Made by a program: the position numbers and the translations under genes
Part shown: piece by piece, positions 8,847 through 18,206 of the stretch
Layout: every line of letters begins with the position of its first letter
How positions within the stretch are numbered: position 1 is the first letter of the stretch
Assembly (NCBI RefSeq): GCF_001971725.1
Contig: NZ_CP019388.1
Location: forward strand, 2,232,001 to 2,296,000
Source: Winogradskyella sp. J14-2
GTDB lineage: Bacteria; Bacteroidota; Bacteroidia; Flavobacteriales; Flavobacteriaceae
Direction: 5' to 3'
DNA: 64,000 bases
Notes under the pieces: generated by a model
What the model saw: the letters and a program-made list of their open reading frames with translations, nothing else
What the model was told of the DNA's origin: nothing
Databases searched by the model: none

Positions 8847-9197
8847 ATGCAAATACAAGTCGTAAAATCTAAGATACATCGCGTTAAATGTACAGGAGCA
8901 GACCTTAACTACATTGGTAGTATAACTATTGACGAAGATTTAATGGATGCTGCTAATATTATACAAGGTGAAAAAGTTCAGATTGTAAATAATAATAATG
9001 GTGAGCGTCTCGAAACCTACTGTATCCCTGGGCCAAGAAACAGCGGTGAAATAACATTAAATGGTGCAGCTGCCCGAAAAGTGGCAGTTGGCGATGTTTT
9101 AATTTTAATCACTTATGCTTTTATGGATATTGAAAAAGCTAAAGTATTTAAGCCTTCATTAGTATTTCCAGACGAAGCAACCAACCTTCTAAAATAA
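8847..9197 (+). CDS. panD: Aspartate 1-decarboxylase
   Basis: 116 residues. It decarboxylates L-aspartate to beta-alanine for pantothenate synthesis. The proenzyme cleaves itself between Gly24 and Ser25 in NYIGSITID, so that Ser25 becomes the pyruvoyl cofactor. The substrate-binding residues KIHRVKCT and the motif NGERLETY are also visible, as is the [11 protein letters not shown] segment. It lies directly after panC; the two supply the two final steps of the pathway. Confidence 0.97.
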   Translation: MQIQVVKSKIHRVKCTGADLNYIGSITIDEDLMDAANIIQGEKVQIVNNNNGERLETYCIPGPRNSGEITLNGAAARKVAVGDVLILITYAFMDIEKAKVFKPSLVFPDEATNLLK

Positions 9198-9203
9198 TGT
9201 TGT

Positions 9204-10163
9204 TTGAGTAAATCTAAGTCTATTCTAAAGATTATAATACCCTTACTCTTAGGTGTAGCTTTAGTATGGTATTCGCTCTCACAAATTTCAATTCCAAAGT
9301 TAGTTCAATATTTTAAGGATGCTGATTATTTTTGGATAATTTTAGGTGTCATTTTTGGTGTTTTAAGTCACCTGTCTAGAGCATATCGTTGGTTGTTTAT
9401 GGCAGAGCCTTTGGGCTATACACCCAAGTTGGCTAATAGCTTTATGTCAGTGTACTCAGCTTATCTCATCAATTTTACTATACCGAGAGCGGGTGAAGTG
9501 GCAAGGGCTTCAATTTTAGCTAATTATGAGAAAATTCCGTTTGAAAAAGGTTTTGGTACCATAGTGGCAGAGCGCGTAGCAGATACAATTATGCTTTTGT
9601 TAATTATAGGGTTGGCCTTTATATTAGAGTTTGAATTTATATTCAATTTTTTTGCAAGCAAATTCAATCCAACAACTCTAATAATAGGTATTTTAATACT
9701 CATTGCTATGGCATCGTTGCTGTATACTGTAGTAGTTAAGAGTAGCCTAAAGATTGCCGTAAAGATTAAAACATTTATTAACGGTTTGGTTGAAGGTGCA
9801 TTGAGTATTTTTAAAATGAAAAAAAAGTGGGCCTTCATTTTGCATACAATATTTATTTGGGTAATGTATTTGTCCATGTTCTACATTACCACATTTGCAT
9901 TGCCAGAATTAGAAAATATAGCATTAGCAGCAGTTTTAATAGGATTTATCTTAGCAAGTTTTAGCATTGCTGCAACCAATGGTGGTATAGGCTCATTTCC
10001 AGAAGCTGTAGTAATAGCTTTTGCTCTATTCAATATTGACGAAGACCCAAGTAGGGCTTTTGGTTGGATAATGTGGTCTACCCAAACTTTAGTAATTATA
10101 ATTCTTGGTGGTATTTCTTTAATCTATTTGCCAATCTATAATAGAAAGCCAGAAAGTATTTAG
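9204..10163 (+). CDS. Lysylphosphatidylglycerol synthase-type flippase domain (UPF0104) membrane protein
   Basis: 319 residues with about eight membrane spans. The sequence matches the YbhN/UPF0104 family, which is the membrane half of MprF without the aminoacyl-transferase half: SHLSRAYRWLFMAEPLGY, INFTIPRAGEVARA, GTIVAERVADT and NGGIGSFPEAV are typical. The role in these stand-alone forms is uncertain; lipid translocation is suspected. The likely start is TTG at 9204, since an upstream ATG (9197) runs straight into a stop. The gene follows panD by six bases, so it is in the same operon. Confidence 0.85.
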   Translation: MSKSKSILKIIIPLLLGVALVWYSLSQISIPKLVQYFKDADYFWIILGVIFGVLSHLSRAYRWLFMAEPLGYTPKLANSFMSVYSAYLINFTIPRAGEVARASILANYEKIPFEKGFGTIVAERVADTIMLLLIIGLAFILEFEFIFNFFASKFNPTTLIIGILILIAMASLLYTVVVKSSLKIAVKIKTFINGLVEGALSIFKMKKKWAFILHTIFIWVMYLSMFYITTFALPELENIALAAVLIGFILASFSIAATNGGIGSFPEAVVIAFALFNIDEDPSRAFGWIMWSTQTLVIIILGGISLIYLPIYNRKPESI

Positions 10164-10206
10164 AAATATTTTTTACCTTGCTTTAACTTTAAAGCTAACC
10201 ATCAAT

Positions 10207-11355
10207 ATGAAGACATTCTTCACCTATCTGTTTTTTTTATGTTTTTTAATAAACAGTAGAGCTCAAGCTATTTATAAGACCATTGATTCTTACAAATTAG
10301 ATGGTACGAGAGAATTAAAGATTCAGTTACCAAGAAATTACGATCCCGAAGCGGAGCGTGCATATCCCTTAGTTATAGTTCTTGATGGCGATTACTTATT
10401 TGAGCCTGTTGCGGGTAATATAGACTATCAGGCCTATTGGGAAGATATTCCAGATTGTATCGTAGTTGGAATTAAACAAGATACAACGCGCGAAATGGAT
10501 TTTTCTTACGATAATACAACGTACTTTCCCTCAGAAGGAGGTGCGGACTTTTATGAATTTTTAAGTGGTGAGCTATTATCTTTTGTAGAAGAAAGCTATA
10601 AAGTCTCAAATTTCAAAGTTATTATTGGGCACGATTTGGGTGCAAACTTCATTAATTATTATTTATTTAAGGATAACCCACTATTTAGAGCTTATGTAAG
10701 TTTAAGCCCAGATTTGGCACCAGAAATGAGCTATAGATTGCAAGAACGATTATCTATTTTAGAACAAGAAACCTTTTATTATATGGCAACTGCAGATGCC
10801 GATATTAAAGCCTTAAAGAATGCTATTGTTGAGTGCGATGCCAAATTAAAATCTATTCAAAATGATAAGTTGCATTACAAGTTCGATAATTTTGAAGACG
10901 CCAATCACTATTCTCTTGTTGGTCGAGGTATCCCAAAAGCTTTAAATGAGATATTTACTTTATATAAGCCAATTAGCGCTAAAGAGTATAAGGAAAAAAT
11001 CCTTACTTACAGCGGTTCTCCGTATGACTATCTTATCAAAAAGTATGAAAACATAGAGTATTTTTATGGTTTTGAAAAGAAAATAACCGAAAACGATATT
11101 AGAGCTATTGCTGCAGCATGTAAAAATCGCGACGACTTAGAGTCTTTAGAAAAGTTAGCCAAACTGGTAAATAAGGAGTTCCCAAAATCCATGTTAGGAG
11201 CTTATTACATGGGAATGTACTACGAAAAGGAAGGAAATTTAAGAAAAGCACTACTTCGCTACAAAGCAGGCTTAATGTTAGAACCATCACAGTATATAGA
11301 TAAGGAAATGATGTTAGAAAAAATGTATGAAGTTCAGGATGCGATAGATAACTAG
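10207..11355 (+). CDS. Secreted alpha/beta-hydrolase (esterase-fold) with Asp at the nucleophile position, paralogue 1
   Basis: 382 residues. A signal peptide (about 1-19) is followed by a PF00756-type esterase domain: VIVLDGDYLFEP, IVVGIKQ, and the nucleophile elbow IIGHDLGANF, then a conserved HY (His234). In active esterases the elbow is GHSxGG; here Asp143 stands where serine should be. The C-terminal 90 residues look like one or two TPR-type helix pairs (MLGAYYMGMYYEKEGNLRKA). The next gene is a tandem paralogue with the same layout and the same Asp. The protein could use an aspartate nucleophile, as haloalkane dehalogenases and epoxide hydrolases do, or it could be a non-catalytic binder. 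Confidence 0.8.
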   Translation: MKTFFTYLFFLCFLINSRAQAIYKTIDSYKLDGTRELKIQLPRNYDPEAERAYPLVIVLDGDYLFEPVAGNIDYQAYWEDIPDCIVVGIKQDTTREMDFSYDNTTYFPSEGGADFYEFLSGELLSFVEESYKVSNFKVIIGHDLGANFINYYLFKDNPLFRAYVSLSPDLAPEMSYRLQERLSILEQETFYYMATADADIKALKNAIVECDAKLKSIQNDKLHYKFDNFEDANHYSLVGRGIPKALNEIFTLYKPISAKEYKEKILTYSGSPYDYLIKKYENIEYFYGFEKKITENDIRAIAAACKNRDDLESLEKLAKLVNKEFPKSMLGAYYMGMYYEKEGNLRKALLRYKAGLMLEPSQYIDKEMMLEKMYEVQDAIDN

Positions 11356-11433
11356 ATGTATTTCATCGAAAAAAATTTACAACTTAACGATATTTTAGTA
11401 TGTTTGAAATTCCAAGTCAAACCTACTTAATAA

Positions 11434-12612
11434 ATGAGAAACGCTACTCTACTACTTTTGGCATATTTACTTTGTATGCCAATATTTGCGCAAACTAGCT
11501 ATCACGAAATTAACTCATCAAAATTAAATGCGGTTCGTAAGCTAAAGATTAAGCTCCCCAAAGATTACAATCCTTCTTCAGAAATTAAATACCCATTAAT
11601 AATTGTATTCGATGGCGACTATTTATTTGAACCCATTGCAGGTCAAGTAGATTTTCAGACGTATTTTGACGATATGCCAAGTGCCATTATTGTTGGAGTG
11701 GTACAAGGTAACGAGAGACGTTACGATGGCTATTGCGATGAGGTTACCGGTTTGCCAAAAGAGTCTGGTTTACGTTTTCACGATTTTATAGCAGAAGAAC
11801 TTATACCATATTTAGATAACAGGTACAATACCAGTAAATTTAGAGTAGCTGTTGGGCACGACCTTATGGGTAATTTTATTAATTCGTACCTATTTAAAGA
11901 AGATCCGCTATTTAACGCTTATGTCTGTATTAGCCCAGACTTATCTGGTACGGTTAGAGATTATTTAGGCAAACGCCTAGAGTTTTTTAAAGACGATATT
12001 TTTTACTACATGGCTACATCAGATAAAGACCTGCCTTACATTAGAAATGCCGTATTAAATGCTAATGCGCAAATAGCTCAAGTTAATAATCAATATCTAA
12101 CATATTATTTTGACGATTTTGAAAATGACAATCACTATACACTTGTAAATAGTGCTATAGCACGATCATTCGATAAGATTTTTGAATTATACAAACCATT
12201 GCGAGAAAAAGAACTAGAAGAAAAAGTATTACCATACGAAGGAACATTAGATAAATACCTCGTCGATAGATACGATAGAATCGAAGAACTATTTGGAATA
12301 AAAAAACCAATTACCGAAGAAGAATTTGAAAAGGTTGTTAAGGTAGCCGAACTACGAAACGATCTTGAGTCTCTTGAGAAAATTGGAAGATTGGCTAAAA
12401 AACTAAATCCTGAGTCCTTATTGGGCACCTATTATTTGGCACAACACTCAGAAAAAATTGGAAAAAATAAAAAAGCCAAGAAGTTATATGAATCTGCTTT
12501 AACTTTAAATGATGTTAGCCACATAGATAGAGATTTCATATTCTCTAAAATTGATGAGCTTACAGTTGTAGACACTGATGAACAAGAAGAAGATGACAAT
12601 GAAGAAAACTAG
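11434..12612 (+). CDS. Secreted alpha/beta-hydrolase (esterase-fold) with Asp at the nucleophile position, paralogue 2
   Basis: 392 residues, a tandem duplicate of the preceding gene. Signal peptide (MRNATLLLLAYLLCMPIFAQ), then the same esterase-fold landmarks: IIVFDGDYLFEP, IIVGVVQGNE and the elbow AVGHDLMGNF with Asp143, then His234 in NDNHYTLV. The positions of the Asp and His are identical in both copies. The C-terminus again carries a TPR-like helix pair and ends in an acidic tail (DTDEQEEDDNEEN). The two copies have diverged widely in sequence, so the duplication is not recent. That both keep Asp and His suggests that the substitution is selected. Confidence 0.8.
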   Translation: MRNATLLLLAYLLCMPIFAQTSYHEINSSKLNAVRKLKIKLPKDYNPSSEIKYPLIIVFDGDYLFEPIAGQVDFQTYFDDMPSAIIVGVVQGNERRYDGYCDEVTGLPKESGLRFHDFIAEELIPYLDNRYNTSKFRVAVGHDLMGNFINSYLFKEDPLFNAYVCISPDLSGTVRDYLGKRLEFFKDDIFYYMATSDKDLPYIRNAVLNANAQIAQVNNQYLTYYFDDFENDNHYTLVNSAIARSFDKIFELYKPLREKELEEKVLPYEGTLDKYLVDRYDRIEELFGIKKPITEEEFEKVVKVAELRNDLESLEKIGRLAKKLNPESLLGTYYLAQHSEKIGKNKKAKKLYESALTLNDVSHIDRDFIFSKIDELTVVDTDEQEEDDNEEN

Positions 12613-12808
12613 GAAAAGCCCATCTACAGACTATTTTTTTGAAGCACTCTACAAAAAGTCTAAGCAATTTTTGTTTTCAAACCTACCTTCTAAGATTGCC
12701 ACGCTAAAAATCTTAGCAATCGTTACTTGGTTTAAAGACATCAACTAAAAAAATTCTATTTTTACCATATTTGTAATTAAAAGATTTCCGCTTTTGCGGA
12801 ACATAAAT
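12613..12808. other. Intergenic region before radA with a short palindrome
   Basis: No gene is seen. A perfect hairpin TTCCGC-TTTT-GCGGAA occupies 12786-12801, seven bases before the radA ATG. It belongs to the family of small palindromes described at 14170 and 33267. A one-mismatch -7 box (CATATTTG) lies near 12768. Confidence 0.45.
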
Positions 12809-14167
12809 ATGGCTAAAGTAAAAACAACGTTTTTTTGTCAGAATTGTGGCAGTCAATATTCCAAATGGCAAGGACAATGTACTTCTTGCAAAGCTTGGAA
12901 TACCATTGCAGAAGAGGTTATTCAAAAACCTGAAAAAAGCGATTGGAAAACACCAGCCTCATCTACCAAGCGCGTTTCTAAACCTTTGCTAATAAATGAG
13001 ATAGACACCTCTCAAGAAGCGCGATTAGATATGCAAGATGCTGAGTTTAATAGGGTTTTAGGTGGTGGCATGGTTAACGGTTCTTTAACCCTTTTGGGCG
13101 GTGAGCCTGGTATTGGTAAAAGTACTTTATTGCTTCAAATTGCGTTAAAACTCAAGTACAAAACACTTTATGTTTCGGGTGAGGAAAGCCAGAAACAAAT
13201 AAAAATGCGTGCTGAGCGTATTAATCCAAACAGTAGCAATTGCTACATTCTTACCGAAACCAAAACGCAAAATATCTTTAAGCAAATTGAGGCTTTAGAG
13301 CCTGATATTGTGGTTATCGACTCCATACAAACACTGCATAGCGATTATATAGAATCGTCTGCTGGTAGCATTTCGCAGATTAAGGAATGTACAACCGAAC
13401 TTATTAAATTTGCAAAAGAAACAGCCACACCAGTGTTACTAATTGGCCATATTACGAAAGACGGCCATATTGCAGGCCCTAAAATTTTGGAGCACATGGT
13501 AGATACGGTTTTACAATTTGAAGGAGATCGCAACCATGTTTTTAGAATTTTAAGAGCCAATAAAAACCGATTCGGGTCCACCAACGAACTTGGTATTTAC
13601 GAAATGCAAGGCTCTGGTTTACGGGAAGTGACCAATCCCTCCGAAATTTTAATTTCAGAAAAAGATGGTGAATTATCAGGTAATGCTGTTGCGGCTACTT
13701 TAGAGGGTTTAAGACCATTGATGATTGAAGTGCAAGCCTTGGTAAGCACAGCAGTTTACGGCACACCACAGCGCTCTGCAACTGGATTTAATGCTAAGCG
13801 CCTCAATATGTTGTTGGCTGTTTTAGAAAAACGCGCTGGTTTTCGTTTGGGTGCCAAAGACGTCTTTTTAAATATTACGGGTGGCATTACAGTTGATGAT
13901 CCTGCGATAGACTTGGCCGTGGTTGCTGCCATATTATCTTCTAACCAGGATGTCGCCTTGCAAAGTGATTATTGTTTTGCCGCAGAAGTTGGCCTTTCTG
14001 GTGAAATTAGGCCTGTACAACGCGTAGAGCAACGCATCTTAGAGGCTGAAAAACTTGGGTTTTCAACCATTTTTGTGTCCAAGTACAATAAAATTGCTTT
14101 AAAACAAACGTCCATCAAAATTCAACTGATTTCTAAAATAGAGGATTTGGTTGGGTTTTTGGTATAA
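12809..14167 (+). CDS. radA: DNA repair protein RadA
   Basis: 452 residues from the ATG at 12809; a TTG five codons upstream is in frame but lies in a palindrome and precedes the conserved N-terminus. RadA is a RecA-like ATPase that helps branch migration in recombinational repair. Order: C4 zinc finger (Cys10, 13, 24, 27), Walker A GGEPGIGKST near residue 98, Walker B VVIDSIQTL, the RadA signature KNRFGSTNELG, and a C-terminal Lon-like domain (AVVAAILSS, AEVGLSGEIRPV). It lies downstream of the esterase pair with a 196-base gap, so it is probably transcribed alone. Confidence 0.96.
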   Translation: MAKVKTTFFCQNCGSQYSKWQGQCTSCKAWNTIAEEVIQKPEKSDWKTPASSTKRVSKPLLINEIDTSQEARLDMQDAEFNRVLGGGMVNGSLTLLGGEPGIGKSTLLLQIALKLKYKTLYVSGEESQKQIKMRAERINPNSSNCYILTETKTQNIFKQIEALEPDIVVIDSIQTLHSDYIESSAGSISQIKECTTELIKFAKETATPVLLIGHITKDGHIAGPKILEHMVDTVLQFEGDRNHVFRILRANKNRFGSTNELGIYEMQGSGLREVTNPSEILISEKDGELSGNAVAATLEGLRPLMIEVQALVSTAVYGTPQRSATGFNAKRLNMLLAVLEKRAGFRLGAKDVFLNITGGITVDDPAIDLAVVAAILSSNQDVALQSDYCFAAEVGLSGEIRPVQRVEQRILEAEKLGFSTIFVSKYNKIALKQTSIKIQLISKIEDLVGFLV

Positions 14168-14169
14168 AT

Positions 14170-14185
14170 TTCTGCAAAAGCAGGA
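14170..14185. repeat. Short palindromic repeat downstream of radA
   Basis: TTCTGC-AAAA-GCAGGA forms a six-pair stem with one G.U pair. It resembles the TCCTGC-GAAA-GCAGGA hairpin at 33267-33282. Such hairpins are frequent between flavobacterial genes. Confidence 0.5.
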
Positions 14186-14339
14186 ATATCCGTCGTTTGA
14201 CCAACTCAAAACTCATCCACTTTTATGTTTTCAATTTTAGTCTTTATAACAAAATACACAAATAATCATATACCAGATAAAAGGTTTAAATTTTAACCCA
14301 AAAATCCTTAATTTCGCACCTCGAAAAGAAAACAGAGAA

Positions 14340-17300
14340 ATGAGTACAAAGTTCCCTGAATATAAAGGACTTAACTTGCCAAAAGTGGCTGAAGAAATCG
14401 GCAACTATTGGGAAGCCAATAATATCTTCGAAAAAAGTGTAACCACCAGAGAAGGCCAACCACCTTATGTCTTTTTTGAAGGGCCACCTTCTGCAAACGG
14501 TTTACCAGGTGTACACCACGTTTTAGCGCGTGCTATTAAAGACATCTTTCCGCGTTACAAAACCATGAAAGGTTTCCAGGTAAAGCGTAAAGCAGGTTGG
14601 GATACACACGGTTTACCAGTTGAGTTAGGTGTTGAAAAAGAATTAGGCATTACCAAAGAAGATATTGGTACAAAAATTACGGTTGAAGACTACAATGAAG
14701 CGTGTAAAAAAGCCGTAATGCGCTACACAGATATTTGGAACGACCTTACCAAAAAAATGGGTTATTGGGTAGATATGGACGATCCATACGTTACTTACAA
14801 ATCCAAATATATGGAAAGCGTTTGGTGGTTACTAAAGCAGATTTATGATAAGAATTTGTTGTACAAAGGCTACACTATTCAACCCTATTCGCCAAAAGCA
14901 GGTACAGGTTTAAGTTCGCACGAGCTTAACCAACCAGGAACGTATCAAGACGTTACAGATACAACGGTTATTGCACAGTTTAAAGCCATAGGCGAAACAT
15001 TACCAGATTTCCTTAAAGATGAAGGCGATATTCATTTCTTAGCTTGGACGACCACACCTTGGACCTTACCAAGTAACACAGCTTTAACTGTTGGGCCTAA
15101 GATTGATTATGTTTTAGTTGAAACGTATAACCAATACACATTCAAACCAATGAATGTTGTGTTGGCAAAAAGTCTTGTTGGTAAACAGTTCGATGGAAAA
15201 TACAAGCAAGTAGAAACAAAGCCAGAACTTATTCAGTTCAAGGAAGGCAATAAAAAGATTCCTTTCTATGTTCTTAAAGAATTCAAAGGAAAAGATTTAG
15301 TTGGTATTAAGTACGAGCAATTGCTAGATTATGCGTTGCCGAACGATAATCCTGAAAATGCTTTTAGAGTCATCTCGGGAGATTTCGTTACCACCGAAGA
15401 TGGTACAGGTATCGTGCACACAGCACCAACCTTTGGTGCAGATGATGCTTTGGTCGCAAAACAAGCAACACCAGAAATACCACCAATGTTGGTAAAAGAT
15501 GAGAACGGCAATTTAGTGCCACTTGTAGATTTACAAGGGCGTTTTAGACCAGAAATGGGCGAGTTTGCAGGCAAGTACGTAAAAAACGAATATTACAATG
15601 ATGGTGAAGCACCAGAGAAATCTGTAGATGTAGAACTTGCCATTAAATTAAAAATAGAAAATAAAGCCTTTAAGGTTGAAAAATATAAGCACAGCTATCC
15701 AAATTGCTGGCGAACAGATAAACCAATTCTCTACTATCCCTTAGACTCTTGGTTTATTAAAGTAACCGACGTAAAAGGTAGAATGCACGAACTGAATACA
15801 ACCATAAACTGGAAGCCTAAATCTACAGGCGAAGGGCGTTTTGGTAATTGGTTGGCCAATGCTAACGATTGGAACTTGTCGCGCTCACGTTTTTGGGGCA
15901 TTCCATTGCCAATTTGGAGAACAGAAGATGGAAAAGAGCAACTATGCATTGGCTCTGTTGAAGAATTAAAAGCCGAAATGAAGAAAGCCGTGGAGGCTGA
16001 GGTTCTCGAAGCCGACATTTTTGCAGACTTCGAAGTCGGTAATATGTCTGAAGAAAACTATGAAAAAATAGACCTACACAAAAACGTCGTAGATAAAATT
16101 GTGCTAGTATCACCTTCAGGGCAACCAATGAAACGCGAAAGTGATTTAATAGATGTTTGGTTCGATTCGGGTTCTATGCCTTATGCACAATGGCACTATC
16201 CATTTGAAAACAAAGATTTAATTGATAAAAATGAGGCTTTCCCAGCAGATTTTATTGCAGAAGGTGTCGATCAAACACGTGGTTGGTTTTACACGCTACA
16301 TGCTATTGGGACCATGGTTTTTGATTCTGTAGCTTACAAAAATGTAGTGTCTAACGGACTGGTCTTAGACAAAAACGGACAAAAAATGTCTAAGCGTTTA
16401 GGTAACGCTGTAGATCCGTTTGAAACCTTATCGCAATATGGTGCCGATGCCACACGTTGGTACATGATAATGAATGCCAATCCATGGGATAATCTTAAGT
16501 TTGATAGCGATGGCATTACAGAAGTTAACCGTAAATTCTTCGGAACGCTTTATAACACATATTCTTTCTTCAGTTTATACACCAACTTAGATGGTTTTAA
16601 ATATGAAGAAGCAGATACGCCTCTTAATGAAAGACCAGAATTAGACCGTTGGATTCTTTCAGAATTAAATACCTTAATTAAAAAGGTAGATGCGTATTAT
16701 GCCGATTACGAGCCTACAAAGGCAGCTAGGGCAATTTCAGACTTTACCCAAGATTACCTAAGTAACTGGTATGTGCGTTTGAGCAGAAGACGTTTCTGGA
16801 AAGGCGATTACCAAGCCGATAAAATTTCGGCCTACCAAACGCTTTACACTTGTATGGAAACTATAGCTAAGCTTGGTGCGCCAATTGCACCATTCTTTAT
16901 GGATCGTTTGTATTTAGATTTGAATGCGGTAACCCAAAAAGAAACGTTTGAAAGTGTGCATTTAGCCGAATTCCCAAAGGTTGATGAAGGTGCAATTGAT
17001 AAGGTGCTAGAGCGCAAAATGGAAAATGCGCAAACCATTTCGTCATTGGTATTATCGTTAAGAGCCAAAGAAAAGATTAAGGTGCGTCAACCACTTCAAA
17101 AAATAATGATTCCTGTGGACAATGCGCAACAAAAGGAAGAAATAGAAGCGGTTTCTGATTTAATTAAGCACGAAGTAAACATCAAAGAAATTGAGCTTTT
17201 ACAAGATGCTTCGGATATATTGGTAAAACAAATAAAACCAAATTTTAAAACGCTTGGACCACGTTTTGGCAAGGATATGAAGTTGATAGCCAATACTATA

Positions 17301-17744
17301 CGTGGATTTTTAGCGGAGGATATTAAAAATATCGAGCAAAACGGAAGTTTAGACATTGAAATTAACGGAAAAAACATTACTTTAGAACTTGATGATGTAG
17401 AAATTACATCTCAAGATATCGAAGGATGGCTTGTTGCAAATGAAGGTGCGCTAACTGTAGCTTTAGATGTTACAATCACAGAAGAACTGCGTAGAGAAGG
17501 TATTGCACGTGAGCTCGTAAACCGTATTCAAAATTTACGTAAAGATTCTGGTTTTGAGGTGACTGATCGTATAGATGTACAACTGCAAAATGATACCCAT
17601 ATCGCAGCAGCAATCGCTTCAAACAAAGATTATATTAAGTCAGAGACATTAACCGAAGAATTACAATTAATGGATAATTTAAACAATGGTATAGACATTG
17701 TTTTTGATGAGGTAAAGACCAAATTATTCATTCAAAAACATTAA
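14340..17744 (+). CDS. ileS: Isoleucyl-tRNA synthetase
   Basis: 1134 residues, a long bacterial form. It charges tRNA-Ile and edits misactivated valine. Class I motifs: the HIGH equivalent is GVHH within PSANGLPGVHHVLARAIKD (about 57-60), and KMSKRLGN lies near residue 683. The editing domain (CP1) lies between about 190 and 450 with TTPWTLPSNTA and GTGIVHTAPTFGADD. The anticodon-binding domain includes DRWILSELN and SNWYVRLSRRRFW. The length and the lack of a C-terminal zinc finger point to the eukaryote-like IleS2 type; whether it confers mupirocin tolerance cannot be seen. The downstream DksA-like gene begins five bases after the stop. Confidence 0.97.
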   Translation: MSTKFPEYKGLNLPKVAEEIGNYWEANNIFEKSVTTREGQPPYVFFEGPPSANGLPGVHHVLARAIKDIFPRYKTMKGFQVKRKAGWDTHGLPVELGVEKELGITKEDIGTKITVEDYNEACKKAVMRYTDIWNDLTKKMGYWVDMDDPYVTYKSKYMESVWWLLKQIYDKNLLYKGYTIQPYSPKAGTGLSSHELNQPGTYQDVTDTTVIAQFKAIGETLPDFLKDEGDIHFLAWTTTPWTLPSNTALTVGPKIDYVLVETYNQYTFKPMNVVLAKSLVGKQFDGKYKQVETKPELIQFKEGNKKIPFYVLKEFKGKDLVGIKYEQLLDYALPNDNPENAFRVISGDFVTTEDGTGIVHTAPTFGADDALVAKQATPEIPPMLVKDENGNLVPLVDLQGRFRPEMGEFAGKYVKNEYYNDGEAPEKSVDVELAIKLKIENKAFKVEKYKHSYPNCWRTDKPILYYPLDSWFIKVTDVKGRMHELNTTINWKPKSTGEGRFGNWLANANDWNLSRSRFWGIPLPIWRTEDGKEQLCIGSVEELKAEMKKAVEAEVLEADIFADFEVGNMSEENYEKIDLHKNVVDKIVLVSPSGQPMKRESDLIDVWFDSGSMPYAQWHYPFENKDLIDKNEAFPADFIAEGVDQTRGWFYTLHAIGTMVFDSVAYKNVVSNGLVLDKNGQKMSKRLGNAVDPFETLSQYGADATRWYMIMNANPWDNLKFDSDGITEVNRKFFGTLYNTYSFFSLYTNLDGFKYEEADTPLNERPELDRWILSELNTLIKKVDAYYADYEPTKAARAISDFTQDYLSNWYVRLSRRRFWKGDYQADKISAYQTLYTCMETIAKLGAPIAPFFMDRLYLDLNAVTQKETFESVHLAEFPKVDEGAIDKVLERKMENAQTISSLVLSLRAKEKIKVRQPLQKIMIPVDNAQQKEEIEAVSDLIKHEVNIKEIELLQDASDILVKQIKPNFKTLGPRFGKDMKLIANTIRGFLAEDIKNIEQNGSLDIEINGKNITLELDDVEITSQDIEGWLVANEGALTVALDVTITEELRREGIARELVNRIQNLRKDSGFEVTDRIDVQLQNDTHIAAAIASNKDYIKSETLTEELQLMDNLNNGIDIVFDEVKTKLFIQKH

Positions 17745-17749
17745 AAACT

Positions 17750-18133
17750 ATGGCAACAGATACAAAAAACAGATATTCAGATAAAGATTTAGAAGAATTC
17801 AGAGTTTTAATTCAAGATAAAATCGATAAGGCAGAGCACGATTTAGAATTGATTAAAAGTGCCTATATGAACGATCATAATAATGGTACGGATGATACCT
17901 CCCCAACATTTAAGGCATTTGAAGAAGGTAGTGAAACGATGAGTAAAGAAGCTAATTCAGCTTTGGCAATACGTCAAGAAAAGTTTATACGAGATTTAAA
18001 GAACGCCATCATTAGAATTGAAAATAAAACGTATGGTGTTTGCCGTGTAACGGGTAAGCTAATTAACAAAGAGCGTTTAAAATTAGTACCTCATGCAACG
18101 CTTAGTATCGAAGCTAAAAACATGCAGAAATAA
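17750..18133 (+). CDS. TraR/DksA family protein lacking the zinc-finger cysteines
   Basis: 127 residues. It has the coiled-coil-plus-C-terminal-domain layout of DksA-type proteins, which enter the RNA polymerase secondary channel. The C-terminal part is YGVCRVTGKLINKERL followed by VPHATLSIEAK. Only one of the four zinc-binding cysteines is left; the others are replaced by residues such as Thr, Lys and Ala. I recall the same pattern in Bacteroidetes orthologues, so this is a lineage feature and not a mutation. It follows ileS by five bases and lspA comes next; a terminator-like hairpin separates it from lspA. Confidence 0.85.
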   Translation: MATDTKNRYSDKDLEEFRVLIQDKIDKAEHDLELIKSAYMNDHNNGTDDTSPTFKAFEEGSETMSKEANSALAIRQEKFIRDLKNAIIRIENKTYGVCRVTGKLINKERLKLVPHATLSIEAKNMQK

Positions 18134-18171
18134 GTAAAAGCTCAATTTTAGAGTATTGTATGTATAAAACC

Positions 18172-18203
18172 AAAAGCTTTGGATTGTATTCGAAGCTTTT
18201 TTT
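18172..18203 (+). terminator. Terminator-like hairpin between the DksA-like gene and lspA
   Basis: AAAAGCTT (18172-18179) pairs with AAGCTTTT (18193-18200) across a 13-base loop and is followed by more T. It ends just before the lspA start codon. Confidence 0.5.
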
Positions 18204-18206
18204 ATT

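Noticed and set aside
17750-18133. Frameshift or damage in the DksA-like gene because of missing cysteines
   Set aside because: The frame is intact and of normal length, and I recall the same pattern in other Bacteroidetes.
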